A stretch of DNA of 64,000 bases from Actinomycetes bacterium (GTDB taxonomy: Bacteria > Actinomycetota > Acidimicrobiia > Acidimicrobiales > Acidimicrobiaceae): contig JAKCDL010000002.1 in NCBI GenBank assembly GCA_021841935.1, forward strand, positions 62,001 to 126,000. Direction: 5' to 3'. Every line of letters begins with the position of its first letter. Within the stretch, counting starts at the first letter, position 1. Below are positions 24,771 through 32,891 of this stretch, in pieces. Position numbers and translations under genes: made by a program. The notes under the pieces were generated by a model that did no database searches, was not told the DNA's origin, and saw only the letters and a program-made list of their open reading frames with translations.

Positions 24771-25354
24771 TATCTTTTTGACATTCTTTGCTCGAGGCGT
24801 ATCTTGAGAGCACTTCTTGCTCGGTGAAGTCTAACCTTGGCGTTTGCCTCGGATATGGAGAGGCGTTTTGCAATCTCAGAATGCTCCAGGCCGTAAAAGT
24901 CTTTGAGGAGTACCAGTCGCTTCATCTCAAGCGGTAGTTCGTCCATTGCTTGCTCTAAATCGATTGAGTCGATTACACCTTGATCCATCTCCACCTTTGA
25001 AGTGGAGATCTCATGTGGGTCGATCCCTTCGATTACTTCGAAGCGCCTTCTACGCGCCCTAGCTAGCAGCGACGATGCGACGTTTCGTATGATGATCTGC
25101 ATCCAGTTCCAAAAATTTGCTTCTTCGCGGTAGTTCTTAATGGATCGAAAAGCTCTAATGTAGGCCTCTTGGAGGACATCCTTAGCATCTTCTGCGTTTC
25201 CAGTCAGTCGGATCGAGACTGAAAGGAGTCGCGGATATGTGATCCTCACTAATTCATCGAAGGCTTCTTTGCTCCCAGCTTTTGCTTGTTGCGCTAGGTC
25301 TTTGATGTGGCCTTTATCAATTGAGTGAAGAGGCAACTTGCTAGATTGGGTCAT
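24770..25354 (-). CDS. ECF-type RNA polymerase sigma-70 family factor
   Basis: A 194-residue sigma factor with regions 2 and 4 only. Region 2 is seen in GNAEDAKDVLQEAYIRAFRS and FWNWMQIIIRNVASSLLARA. Region 4 is LPLEMKRLVLLKDFYGLEHS with a helix-turn-helix in EIAKRLSISEANAKVRLHRA. No anti-sigma gene is adjacent: it is flanked by rpmG (convergent) and tRNA-Trp (divergent). It interrupts the rpmG-tRNA-Trp-secE neighbourhood. A perfect inverted repeat lies immediately upstream of its ATG. Confidence 0.9.
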   Translation of the reverse strand: MTQSSKLPLHSIDKGHIKDLAQQAKAGSKEAFDELVRITYPRLLSVSIRLTGNAEDAKDVLQEAYIRAFRSIKNYREEANFWNWMQIIIRNVASSLLARARRRRFEVIEGIDPHEISTSKVEMDQGVIDSIDLEQAMDELPLEMKRLVLLKDFYGLEHSEIAKRLSISEANAKVRLHRARSALKIRLEQRMSKR

Positions 25355-25371
25355 TGATATCCAAGATATCA
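25355..25371 (-). promoter_or_regulatory. Perfect inverted repeat overlapping the sigma gene ribosome-binding region
   Basis: TGATATC-CAA-GATATCA ends one base before the sigma factor ATG. On the sense strand the only Shine-Dalgarno-like GGAT falls inside the right arm, so either a bound protein or an RNA hairpin here would limit translation or transcription. The repeat is direct observation; its function is inference. Confidence 0.5.
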
Positions 25372-25490
25372 GGGTAAGTGGCGGCTACGTTCATGAAATT
25401 AGGTCCCGGTAAGGGTATCAACTCGTCGTTAAGGCATTTAGACTAGGTTGTGCTAAATTTTAGCGCAGAGACGGCAGTGCGCGTCAGCTT

Positions 25491-25563
25491 AGGGTAGTAG
25501 CTCAATTGGTAGAGCACCGGTCTCCAAAACCGGGGGTTGGGGGTTCGAGTCCCTCCTGCCCTG
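25491..25563 (+). tRNA. tRNA-Trp (CCA)
   Basis: AGGGTAG pairs with CTGCCCT in the acceptor stem, anticodon stem CCGGT/ACCGG encloses CTCCAAA giving anticodon CCA at 25524-25526, T-loop TTCGAGT, discriminator G. The 3' CCA is not encoded. It lies 37 bases before secE, the usual actinobacterial position. Confidence 0.96.
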
Positions 25564-25600
25564 CTCAGGGTAGGTCGGCACCTCAGATGAGGATCGGAAT

Positions 25601-25894
25601 ATGAATCGTCAGACAAAAAGATTAATGGCGCGTCAGCAAGCGCAAACCGAAGCTTCGCGTCCAGCGCCAAATCGTCGTGCAGCGAGCCAAAAAAATTTGC
25701 CAGAGTCGAGGAGAGTAACTCCCCGTGGCTACCTTAAAGAGGTCGGTGAAGAGTTATCGAAGGTCAATTGGCCGACTCGCAAGGTTGTCGTCAACTATTC
25801 GACTGTAGTCTTCGTAACCCTTACCCTTCTAATAGCGTTGATCTTCGGCCTTAACTTTGTGTTTTCAAAGGCAGTGCTCTTCCTCTTCGGATGA
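25601..25894 (+). CDS. secE: Preprotein translocase subunit SecE
   Basis: A small membrane subunit that stabilises SecY in the Sec translocon. The 97-residue protein has a basic Gln/Ala-rich N-terminus, the conserved amphipathic segment YLKEVGEELSKVNWPTRKVV, and a single transmembrane helix (VVFVTLTLLIALIFGLNFVF). ATG 25601 follows GAGGATCGGAAT. The single-helix form is the usual non-proteobacterial type. nusG follows after 36 bases. Confidence 0.95.
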   Translation: MNRQTKRLMARQQAQTEASRPAPNRRAASQKNLPESRRVTPRGYLKEVGEELSKVNWPTRKVVVNYSTVVFVTLTLLIALIFGLNFVFSKAVLFLFG

Positions 25895-25930
25895 GTGTTA
25901 GATAGATAACGGAAAAGCTAGGAAGCAGTT

Positions 25931-26611
25931 ATGAGTGACTTTTTTGAAGAGGAGTCCGAGGCTCCCCCTGTAGGTATTTCGTCTGCACCAGCATCAACCG
26001 GTCAGCTTGAATACGTTCGGGAAGAGTTCGAAGTGGTAGATGAGGTAGAGGAATCTATTTCGCCGTTTGACCTACCCGGCGACTGGTATGTCATTCACTC
26101 CTATTCGGGGTATGAAAATAAGGTCAAATCCAACTTAGAGACTCGAATGATGTCAATGGAAGTGGAAGACCGCATCTATGACATCTTCATTCCAATGGAA
26201 GACGTAACAGAGATCAAAAATGGCAAGCGCGTAACCTCCCAAAAGAAGGTATTCCCCGGCTACATAATGGTTAGGGCCGATCTTGACGATCAGACTTGGG
26301 ACGTTATTCGACATACTCCTGGGGTTACAGGATTTGTGGGAATGGGAAGCAGGCCGACTCCTCTTAGTCGCAAAGAGGTTGAATCGGTTATGAACTTCTC
26401 CTCAGAGGTGCGTGAAGGTCCACGCAAGACTAAGACAACACTCGAGTATCAACTCGGAGATCCCGTAACCGTAAAGGATGGCGCCTTTGAAGGTCTTACA
26501 GGTATTATCTCCGAAATCAATGAAGATCATCTCAAGCTGAAAGTTCTTGTGAATATCTTTGGTAGAGAAACTCCGGTAGAACTCGAATTCTCGCAGGTTG
26601 CTAAGGTATAG
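25931..26611 (+). CDS. nusG: Transcription termination/antitermination protein NusG
   Basis: Binds RNA polymerase and modulates pausing and Rho action. An acidic N-terminal extension of about 50 residues, common in actinobacteria, precedes the NGN domain ([20 protein letters not shown], then [11 protein letters not shown] and [10 protein letters not shown]). The KOW domain follows ([20 protein letters not shown]). At 226 residues it is complete. Co-transcription with secE is likely. Confidence 0.96.
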   Translation: MSDFFEEESEAPPVGISSAPASTGQLEYVREEFEVVDEVEESISPFDLPGDWYVIHSYSGYENKVKSNLETRMMSMEVEDRIYDIFIPMEDVTEIKNGKRVTSQKKVFPGYIMVRADLDDQTWDVIRHTPGVTGFVGMGSRPTPLSRKEVESVMNFSSEVREGPRKTKTTLEYQLGDPVTVKDGAFEGLTGIISEINEDHLKLKVLVNIFGRETPVELEFSQVAKV

Positions 26612-26637
26612 TAAGCAATTTGTGGAAAGTGACCGTG

Positions 26638-26657
26638 CTATAGCGACTTCGCTATAG
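26638..26657 (+). promoter_or_regulatory. Hairpin between nusG and rplK
   Basis: CTATAGCG-ACTT-CGCTATAG is a perfect 8-bp stem-loop in the 108-base gap. It lacks a following T-run, so it is more likely a processing or stability element, or part of a leader before rplK, than a terminator. Confidence 0.4.
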
Positions 26658-26719
26658 ATTGTTTAAGTTATTTTGTTGGCGGATAGCCGACTTTCTAAGT
26701 CAGTGGAACGAAAAAGATT

Positions 26720-27145
26720 ATGGCAAAGCGTAGAGTAACAGCTGTTGTAAAAATTCAACTCCCAGCGGGTGCGGCAACGCCTGCTCCTCCAGTTGGTACC
26801 GCACTTGGACCTCACGGAATCCAAACTATGGAATTCTGTAAGCAGTACAATGCGGCAACTGAGGCGCAGCGTGGAACTGTAATTCCCGTTGAAGTTACCA
26901 TATTTGACGATCGCTCCTTTACCTTCGTCCTAAAGACCCCTCCAACCCCGGTCTTGCTCAGGCAAGCCGCAGGGGTGCCAAAGGGATCGGCAACAAATAA
27001 GCGAGTTGTGGCTGGAACTATCAGCGAAAGCCAACTCGAGGAAATCGCTAGAACCAAGATGCCAGATTTAAATGCCTATGACATTGACGCAGCAAAGAAG
27101 CAGATTGCTGGAACCGCGCGTTCAATGGGAATCAAGGTCAACTAA
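26720..27145 (+). CDS. rplK: 50S ribosomal protein L11
   Basis: Binds the GTPase-associated centre of 23S rRNA with L10-L12. The sequence has the N-terminal [40 protein letters not shown], and the C-terminal RNA-binding domain ending [17 protein letters not shown]. The length of 141 residues is usual. It is followed by rplA after a 32-base gap, as in nearly all bacteria. Confidence 0.97.
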   Translation: MAKRRVTAVVKIQLPAGAATPAPPVGTALGPHGIQTMEFCKQYNAATEAQRGTVIPVEVTIFDDRSFTFVLKTPPTPVLLRQAAGVPKGSATNKRVVAGTISESQLEEIARTKMPDLNAYDIDAAKKQIAGTARSMGIKVN

Positions 27146-27177
27146 TTACTGGCCCTTAATTTGGGAGATTAAAACAA

Positions 27178-27882
27178 ATGGCAAATAAGCGCATGAAGGC
27201 GCTACTCGCATCGTACGATCGCGAGCGGTTGAACCTTCCTCATGAGGCTATCGACACAGTCAAGAAGCTCGCAACTGCGAAGTTTGATGAGTCAATTGAA
27301 TTGGCTGTTCGCCTAGGTGTTGACCCTAGGAAGGCCGATCAGATTGTTAGAGGCACTGTTTCGCTTCCAGCTGGAACCGGTAAAGAAGTTCGTGTGGCAG
27401 TATTTGCTGCTGGTGATGCAGCAATAGATGCTCGAGATGCAGGCGCCGATGTTATTGGTGCCGATGACCTCGTGAACAGAATTCAATCCGAGGGATTTCT
27501 TGACTTCGACATCGCCATTGCAACGCCTGACCTCATGGGACAAGTAGGTAAGCTGGGTCGAGTTTTAGGACCGCGCGGGTTGATGCCGAACCCCAAGACA
27601 GGAACTGTAACCACAGATGTTGGACGTGCAGTACGCGAATTCAAAGGTGGCCGTGTTGAGTACCGAACCGATCGTGTCGGAAACGTTCAGGTTCCAATAG
27701 GAAAAGCTTCATTTGACAAGGATGCGCTACTCAGCAACTTCAGGGCTGTAATTGATGAGTTGTCGAGGGCGAAGCCGTCATCGGCGAAGGGTCGTTACTT
27801 CAGAAGCGTTACTCTGTCTCCCACCATGGGTCCAGGAGTAAAGATCGACACTAACAGAATGCGTGCTGGCGAAGACGAGTAG
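27178..27882 (+). CDS. rplA: 50S ribosomal protein L1
   Basis: Forms the L1 stalk that moves deacylated tRNA at the E site. Characteristic segments are [40 protein letters not shown] and [15 protein letters not shown]. The length of 234 residues is typical. GGGAG lies 10 bases before ATG 27178. A structured leader lies between this gene and rplJ. Confidence 0.97.
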   Translation: MANKRMKALLASYDRERLNLPHEAIDTVKKLATAKFDESIELAVRLGVDPRKADQIVRGTVSLPAGTGKEVRVAVFAAGDAAIDARDAGADVIGADDLVNRIQSEGFLDFDIAIATPDLMGQVGKLGRVLGPRGLMPNPKTGTVTTDVGRAVREFKGGRVEYRTDRVGNVQVPIGKASFDKDALLSNFRAVIDELSRAKPSSAKGRYFRSVTLSPTMGPGVKIDTNRMRAGEDE

Positions 27883-27905
27883 CGTCTCAGTTGAAAATTT
27901 GATAG

Positions 27906-28005
27906 GGCAGTCGCCGGAGACTCTAGGTTGATAAGGGAAACCACCTAGATAGGGGACAGCGAGTTTAGGTGAACTGCCATGGACTATTTCCGTGGCAGTT
28001 CTTTT
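27906..28005 (+). ncRNA. L10-leader-like autoregulatory region upstream of rplJ
   Basis: The rplA-rplJ gap contains AGGTTGATAAGGGAAACC..ACCTAGATAGGGGACAGC-type sequence, where GGTT/AACC and TAGGT/ACCTA can pair. A hairpin follows: GAACTGCCA (27971-27979) with TGGCAGTTC (27993-28001), then TTTT. Position and a purine-rich internal loop agree with the L10 leader that binds the L10(L12)4 complex. The match to the Rfam L10_leader model is by eye and untested. Confidence 0.6.
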
Positions 28006-28019
28006 ATTTAGGAGAAGGT

Positions 28020-28553
28020 ATGGAAAATCCACGTCCCGACAAGGTGGCGATCGTTGAAGAGTTGACTCAACGCTTCAACGCTTCGGCAGCAGTCATCTTG
28101 ACGGAGTATAGAGGCCTCAAGGTTGCAGATCTCGAGAACTTGAGACGCCAACTAAAGGGTGTAGGCGGATCCTTCAAGGTATACAAGAACACCTTGATAA
28201 AGATCGCTGCCAATGGTGTAGGTCTCGAAGGTCTCGATGGTTACCTCGAGGGGCCAACGGCCTTGGCATTCGTTGAGTCGGATGCCGTTGAAGTTGCCAA
28301 GGTGGTAAAGGAGTTCTCTAAGAGCAATGCCAACTTAGTAGTTAAGGCGGGCGTGCTTGGTACTTCAGTCATTGATGGTGCCGGAGCACTTGCACTTGCA
28401 GAACTTCCTTCGCGAGAGGTTTTGTTGGGTCAGATCGCTGGAGTCATGGCCGCGCCAATGCGAGATTTTGCCTACGTTCTCAAGGCGCTCCCACAGAACT
28501 TCGCATATGCCTTGTCGGCATTGGTCGACAAGCGTCGCGACGAGGCGGCGTAA
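28020..28553 (+). CDS. rplJ: 50S ribosomal protein L10
   Basis: Anchors L7/L12 dimers on the ribosome. ATG 28020 is preceded by AGGAGAAGG (28010-28017); an upstream GTG in frame would run through the leader hairpin and is rejected. The N-terminal part has AVILTEYRGLKVADLENLRR and FKVYKNTLIKIAANGVGLEG; the C-terminal helix that binds L12 follows LPSREVLLGQIAGVMAAPMR. At 177 residues it is normal. Confidence 0.97.
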   Translation: MENPRPDKVAIVEELTQRFNASAAVILTEYRGLKVADLENLRRQLKGVGGSFKVYKNTLIKIAANGVGLEGLDGYLEGPTALAFVESDAVEVAKVVKEFSKSNANLVVKAGVLGTSVIDGAGALALAELPSREVLLGQIAGVMAAPMRDFAYVLKALPQNFAYALSALVDKRRDEAA

Positions 28554-28656
28554 AGATTTAGGTCAATTAGCAAAGGGCTGATGACCTCTGCCTCTGGAGG
28601 CGATCCTTTCGTTCTCTAGAGTGCAAATTTATAAAATAAGAAAGGTATAACCTAAA

Positions 28657-29040
28657 ATGGCAACTACAGAAGAGATTCTCGAATCTATTGCAAGCATGAC
28701 AGTCCTAGAACTCAGCGAGCTTCTGAAGGCATTCGAAGAGAAGTTTGGTGTTACGGCAGCTGCTCCCGTAGCGTTTGCTGCGGCCCCAGCTGGTGCGGGC
28801 GGAGATGCCGCTCCAGCAGTTGAGGAGCAGGATGAGTTTGACGTAGTCCTCGTTAGCGTTGGCGAGACCAAGATTCAAGTTATCAAGGAAGTCCGTGGTC
28901 TTACAAGCCTAGGTTTGAAGGAAGCCAAGGATCTAGTCGAGGCAGCACCTAAGGCAGTCCTAGAGAAGGTCTCCAAGGAAGATGCTGAGAAGGCTAAGGC
29001 TCAACTCGAGTCAGCTGGCGCAACCGTTGAGTTGAAGTAG
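28657..29040 (+). CDS. rplL: 50S ribosomal protein L7/L12
   Basis: Stalk protein that recruits translation factors. The N-terminal dimerisation segment ([20 protein letters not shown]), an Ala/Pro-rich hinge, and the C-terminal domain ([20 protein letters not shown], then [15 protein letters not shown]) are all present in 127 residues. A 103-base gap separates it from rplJ; a 281-base gap with a strong hairpin separates it from rpoB. Confidence 0.97.
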   Translation: MATTEEILESIASMTVLELSELLKAFEEKFGVTAAAPVAFAAAPAGAGGDAAPAVEEQDEFDVVLVSVGETKIQVIKEVRGLTSLGLKEAKDLVEAAPKAVLEKVSKEDAEKAKAQLESAGATVELK

Positions 29041-29151
29041 CTAGTCAAAGATAATTTTGCGGCGTTCGGTTGCCTCGTCAATCGAGAGTCGCTATTCTTT
29101 CTAACTATAGACAACCGTTGCAGTGATGTCGCGGTTCGATAGTTTTATTGA

Positions 29152-29187
29152 AAAGATGAGTCTATCCCGTTGGGATAGGCTCATCTT
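29152..29187 (+). terminator. Strong hairpin between rplL and rpoB (terminator or attenuator)
   Basis: AAAGATGAG-T-CTATCCC pairs with GGGATAG-G-CTCATCTTT around a 2- to 3-base loop, giving a near-perfect stem of about 16 pairs. It is followed by GTGTCTTT rather than a clean T-run. In E. coli the rplL-rpoBC gap holds a partial terminator that lowers polymerase synthesis relative to ribosomal protein synthesis; the position fits the same role. The rest of the 281-base gap shows no coding signal. Confidence 0.65.
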
Positions 29188-29321
29188 TGTGTCTTTACGT
29201 ATAAACTGATTGGTTGTCGTGCACCATAATAGCCTCGCCCTCTTTCACCTACTGGCAGTAAGCAAGAGTCCTTGGCGAGTCACGTCCAAAATCACCTCTA
29301 CTCGAGCTGGGAGAGAATCAA

Positions 29322-32300
29322 TTGACCTCTAGATCTCGTTCTATCGAGCGGTATTCGTTTGCAAACCTTGAAGAGGTGCTTCCTCTTCCGGACCTTATAT
29401 CGATTCAAAGGGAGTCTTTCGACTGGTTCTTGAAAAAAGGCCTCTCTGAAGCGTTTGCAGAACTTAGTCCGATCGAAGACTTTTCGGGAAAGCTAGCCCT
29501 CGAGCTTAGCTTCGATCCTGACGATCCTGATTTAGTTCCAGAGCCTAAGCATACTGAAGAACACTGCAAGGAGAGGGATCTTACATATCAAGCCCCAATC
29601 TTTGTAAAAGCTACTTTCATTAATAAGTCTACGGGCGAGCTCAAAGAGCACACGGTCTTCATGGGTGACTTTCCAATAATGACCGAGCGCGGAACCTTCA
29701 TAATTAACGGAACTGAGCGCGTAGTTGTTTCGCAGTTGGTTCGATCTCCAGGCATAATCTTCCAAAAAGGACGCGAAGCTAAGACCGTAGTCTCCGGTAC
29801 CATTCACGCCTACCGTGGAGAATGGCTTGAGTTTGACGTGGAAGCCAAGCCGGGACGTGAGTTGAATGCAGGAGCTCGCGTTGCCCGCAAGCGCCGAATC
29901 TCAATCTTCACACTAATCCGTGCATTGGGATACGATGATCCCGAGTTGCTCGAGAAGTTTGTAGCCGAATATGACTTCTTGGCGGATCAGTGGGCGAAGG
30001 ATAAAAATATCGCAAAGACACAGGACGAAGCCCTCCTCGAAATTCTAAAGAGGGTGCGTCCTAGTGATCCACAGAACGTTGAGGCTGCACGTAGCTACTT
30101 CGAGAGTTCCTTCTTTTCGCCAAAGAGGTACGACCTAACAAGAGTCGGGCGTTATAAGCTATCGCGCAAGTTAGGTGCGGAGATTGAGCGTCTCTCGGAA
30201 GTGCTCGGTGTGGAACTTACTCCTCCGGGCGAAACTGATACAACTCTCTGCCCGGCCGAAATTCTTGCTGCAGTCTCTTACATGCTGTCCCTAGTCGCCC
30301 AAAAGCAGGGTTACCGTCTTGACGACCAGGACCACTTTGCGAATCGTCGAATCCGAAACGTAGGGGAGTTGATTCAAAATCAATTGCGCCTTGGTCTTTC
30401 GAGGTTGGAGCGTCTTGTAAAAGAGAGAATGTCTACCCAGGACGTTGAGGCAATTACACCTCAGACTCTTATCAACATTAGACCCGTAACTGCTGCGATA
30501 AAGGAATTCTTCGCAACTTCGCAGTTGAGCCAGTTTATGGATCAAGTTAATCCTCTCTCTGGACTTGCCCATAAGCGTCGTTTGAACGCTCTCGGACCCG
30601 GTGGACTTTCCAGGGAGCGCGCAGGTTTCGAAGTACGTGACGTACACACATCTCACTACGGAAGAATGTGTCCAATTGAGACTCCTGAAGGTCCCAACAT
30701 TGGACTCATTGGAGCTTTGGCAAGCTACGCAAAGATCAATGATTTTGGTTTCATCGAGACCCCTTATCGAAAAGTCATTGACGGAGTTGTGACCGACGAG
30801 GTTGAGTACTACTCGGCGGACGCAGAGGAGCAATTTGTTATTGCTCAGGCTAACGCTCCTTTGGATGCTAATGGAAAGTTCATAGACGATAAGGTACTCG
30901 TGCGTCGAGGTCCTGTTGGAGCTGAAGTTCGCGTAGGAGTTGACACCACTTCGTATGGTTCAACTTCGGAGATTGACTACGTTTCTGCGAAGGAAGTTCA
31001 GCTCATGGACGTCTCTCCAAAGCAGATCGTATCTGTATCGACCTCCTTGATCCCGTTCGTGGAGCATGATGACGCTAATCGTGCCCTCATGGGTGCGAAC
31101 ATGCAAAAGCAGGCCGTCCCGCTTTTAGTACCTGAGGCGCCCTATATCGGAACGGGTGTTGAGTCGCGCGCAGCTCGCGACGCTGGTGACGTAGTGATGG
31201 CTGAGGGAGTCGGACTGGTTACAGATGTAAGTGGTGACCGAGTTACTGTCGAGTACGAAGTTGGTGAAACGGACCGCTATGGTCGCGCTCTAGGTCGTAA
31301 GATCTACTCGATTGCAAAGTTCCGTCGTTCCAATCAAAACACTTGCTACAACCAAAAGGTTGTTGTAAATGTTGGTGACCGAGTTGAAAGAGGATCGGTC
31401 CTTGCAGATGGTCCTGCGACACACTTTGGTGATCTTGCACTCGGCAAGAATCTTTTAGTTGCCTTTATGCCATGGGAGGGCTACAACTACGAAGACGCAA
31501 TCATCCTCTCAGAGCGGCTCGTAAAAGATGATGTCCTGACCTCCATTCACATTGACGAACATGAAACAGACGCTCGAGAGACACGTCTTGGACCTGAAGA
31601 GATCACGCGTGACATTCCGAACCTTTCGGAAGAGATACTCTCCGATTTGGATGAACGAGGAATCGTGCGAATTGGGGCTGAGGTCGGACCCAACGATATT
31701 CTCGTCGGTAAAGTTACACCTAAGGGCGAAACTGAACTTACCCCAGAAGAGCGCCTCTTGAGAGCTATCTTTGGTGAGAAGTCGAGAGAGGTTCGCGACA
31801 CCTCTCTTAAGGTGCCACACGGTGAATCCGGGAAGGTTATCGATGTTAAGGTCTTCCCCCGCGAGGAGAACCCAGAGCTACCAGCCGGTGTAAACCAATT
31901 GGTCCGCGTGTATATAGCGCAAAAGCGAAAGATTACCGAAGGCGATAAGCTCGCTGGTCGTCACGGTAACAAAGGTGTTATCTCTAAGATTCTTCCAGTT
32001 GAAGACATGCCTTACATGGCTGATGGTACACCGGTGGATATCATCCTTAACCCCCTTGGCGTACCTTCGCGTATGAACGTTGGGCAGGTTCTTGAGTCAC
32101 ACCTTGGGTACGCAGCACGATGGGGATGGCCTTCTAACCCAATAGCCAAGGAGCCGATCCGTGGTACTGAGACAAAGACTCGACCACGCACTGAGCCATC
32201 GTCATTCATTGCGACACCTGTCTTTGACGGTGCCCACTGGGACGAAGAAGAGAAGGCTGGAAAGCACCCAACCATCAAGAATATATTTGAGAACTTAAAT

Positions 32301-32888
32301 CCTGAGTCGGTTGATGGTAATCGACTAATTGGAAACGATGGTAAGGTAACGCTCTACAACGGTCGAACTGGGGAAGCATACGACAACCCGATTTCGGTTG
32401 GCTATGTCTATATTTTGAAGCTAGCTCACCTTGTTGACGACAAGATCCACGCCCGTTCTACAGGCCCGTACTCAATGATTACCCAGCAGCCACTTGGTGG
32501 TAAAGCACAATTTGGTGGACAGCGCTTCGGTGAAATGGAAGTTTGGGCGCTTGAAGCATACGGAGCTGCGTATGCGCTCCAGGAGCTTCTAACCATCAAG
32601 TCTGACGACGTTTTGGGCCGTGTCAAGGTCTATGAGGCGATTGTCAAGGGTGAGAATATTCCAGAGCCTGGTATTCCAGAGAGCTTCAAGGTTCTTATCA
32701 AAGAGATGCAGTCCCTGGGTCTTGATGTGGAAGTTCTATCTCACGCTGGTGAAGAGATACAGATTCGAGAAATTGATGAAGATGCATTCCGCACAACCGA
32801 GCAGCTTGGTATCTCGCTTGCTCGACCGGAGCGCGGTTCAGATTATGACGATAGTGCACGTCGTCTTGGTGGAGAAGGGAGCCTGTAG
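29322..32888 (+). CDS. rpoB: DNA-directed RNA polymerase subunit beta
   Basis: Catalytic subunit of RNA polymerase, 1188 residues. Recognised segments include [20 protein letters not shown] and [20 protein letters not shown] of the rifampicin-binding fork region, [40 protein letters not shown] and [23 protein letters not shown] 29322 is chosen because GGGAGAG lies six bases upstream. In the rifampicin region residue 422 is Asn where E. coli has Ser531, and residue 409 is Val where E. coli has Asn518. rpoC starts three bases after the stop. Confidence 0.98.
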   Translation: MTSRSRSIERYSFANLEEVLPLPDLISIQRESFDWFLKKGLSEAFAELSPIEDFSGKLALELSFDPDDPDLVPEPKHTEEHCKERDLTYQAPIFVKATFINKSTGELKEHTVFMGDFPIMTERGTFIINGTERVVVSQLVRSPGIIFQKGREAKTVVSGTIHAYRGEWLEFDVEAKPGRELNAGARVARKRRISIFTLIRALGYDDPELLEKFVAEYDFLADQWAKDKNIAKTQDEALLEILKRVRPSDPQNVEAARSYFESSFFSPKRYDLTRVGRYKLSRKLGAEIERLSEVLGVELTPPGETDTTLCPAEILAAVSYMLSLVAQKQGYRLDDQDHFANRRIRNVGELIQNQLRLGLSRLERLVKERMSTQDVEAITPQTLINIRPVTAAIKEFFATSQLSQFMDQVNPLSGLAHKRRLNALGPGGLSRERAGFEVRDVHTSHYGRMCPIETPEGPNIGLIGALASYAKINDFGFIETPYRKVIDGVVTDEVEYYSADAEEQFVIAQANAPLDANGKFIDDKVLVRRGPVGAEVRVGVDTTSYGSTSEIDYVSAKEVQLMDVSPKQIVSVSTSLIPFVEHDDANRALMGANMQKQAVPLLVPEAPYIGTGVESRAARDAGDVVMAEGVGLVTDVSGDRVTVEYEVGETDRYGRALGRKIYSIAKFRRSNQNTCYNQKVVVNVGDRVERGSVLADGPATHFGDLALGKNLLVAFMPWEGYNYEDAIILSERLVKDDVLTSIHIDEHETDARETRLGPEEITRDIPNLSEEILSDLDERGIVRIGAEVGPNDILVGKVTPKGETELTPEERLLRAIFGEKSREVRDTSLKVPHGESGKVIDVKVFPREENPELPAGVNQLVRVYIAQKRKITEGDKLAGRHGNKGVISKILPVEDMPYMADGTPVDIILNPLGVPSRMNVGQVLESHLGYAARWGWPSNPIAKEPIRGTETKTRPRTEPSSFIATPVFDGAHWDEEEKAGKHPTIKNIFENLNPESVDGNRLIGNDGKVTLYNGRTGEAYDNPISVGYVYILKLAHLVDDKIHARSTGPYSMITQQPLGGKAQFGGQRFGEMEVWALEAYGAAYALQELLTIKSDDVLGRVKVYEAIVKGENIPEPGIPESFKVLIKEMQSLGLDVEVLSHAGEEIQIREIDEDAFRTTEQLGISLARPERGSDYDDSARRLGGEGSL

Positions 32889-32891
32889 TCG

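Noticed and set aside
27969-28019. Upstream GTG start for rplJ
   Set aside because: It would translate through the leader hairpin; ATG 28020 has a strong ribosome-binding site and the conserved N-terminus.
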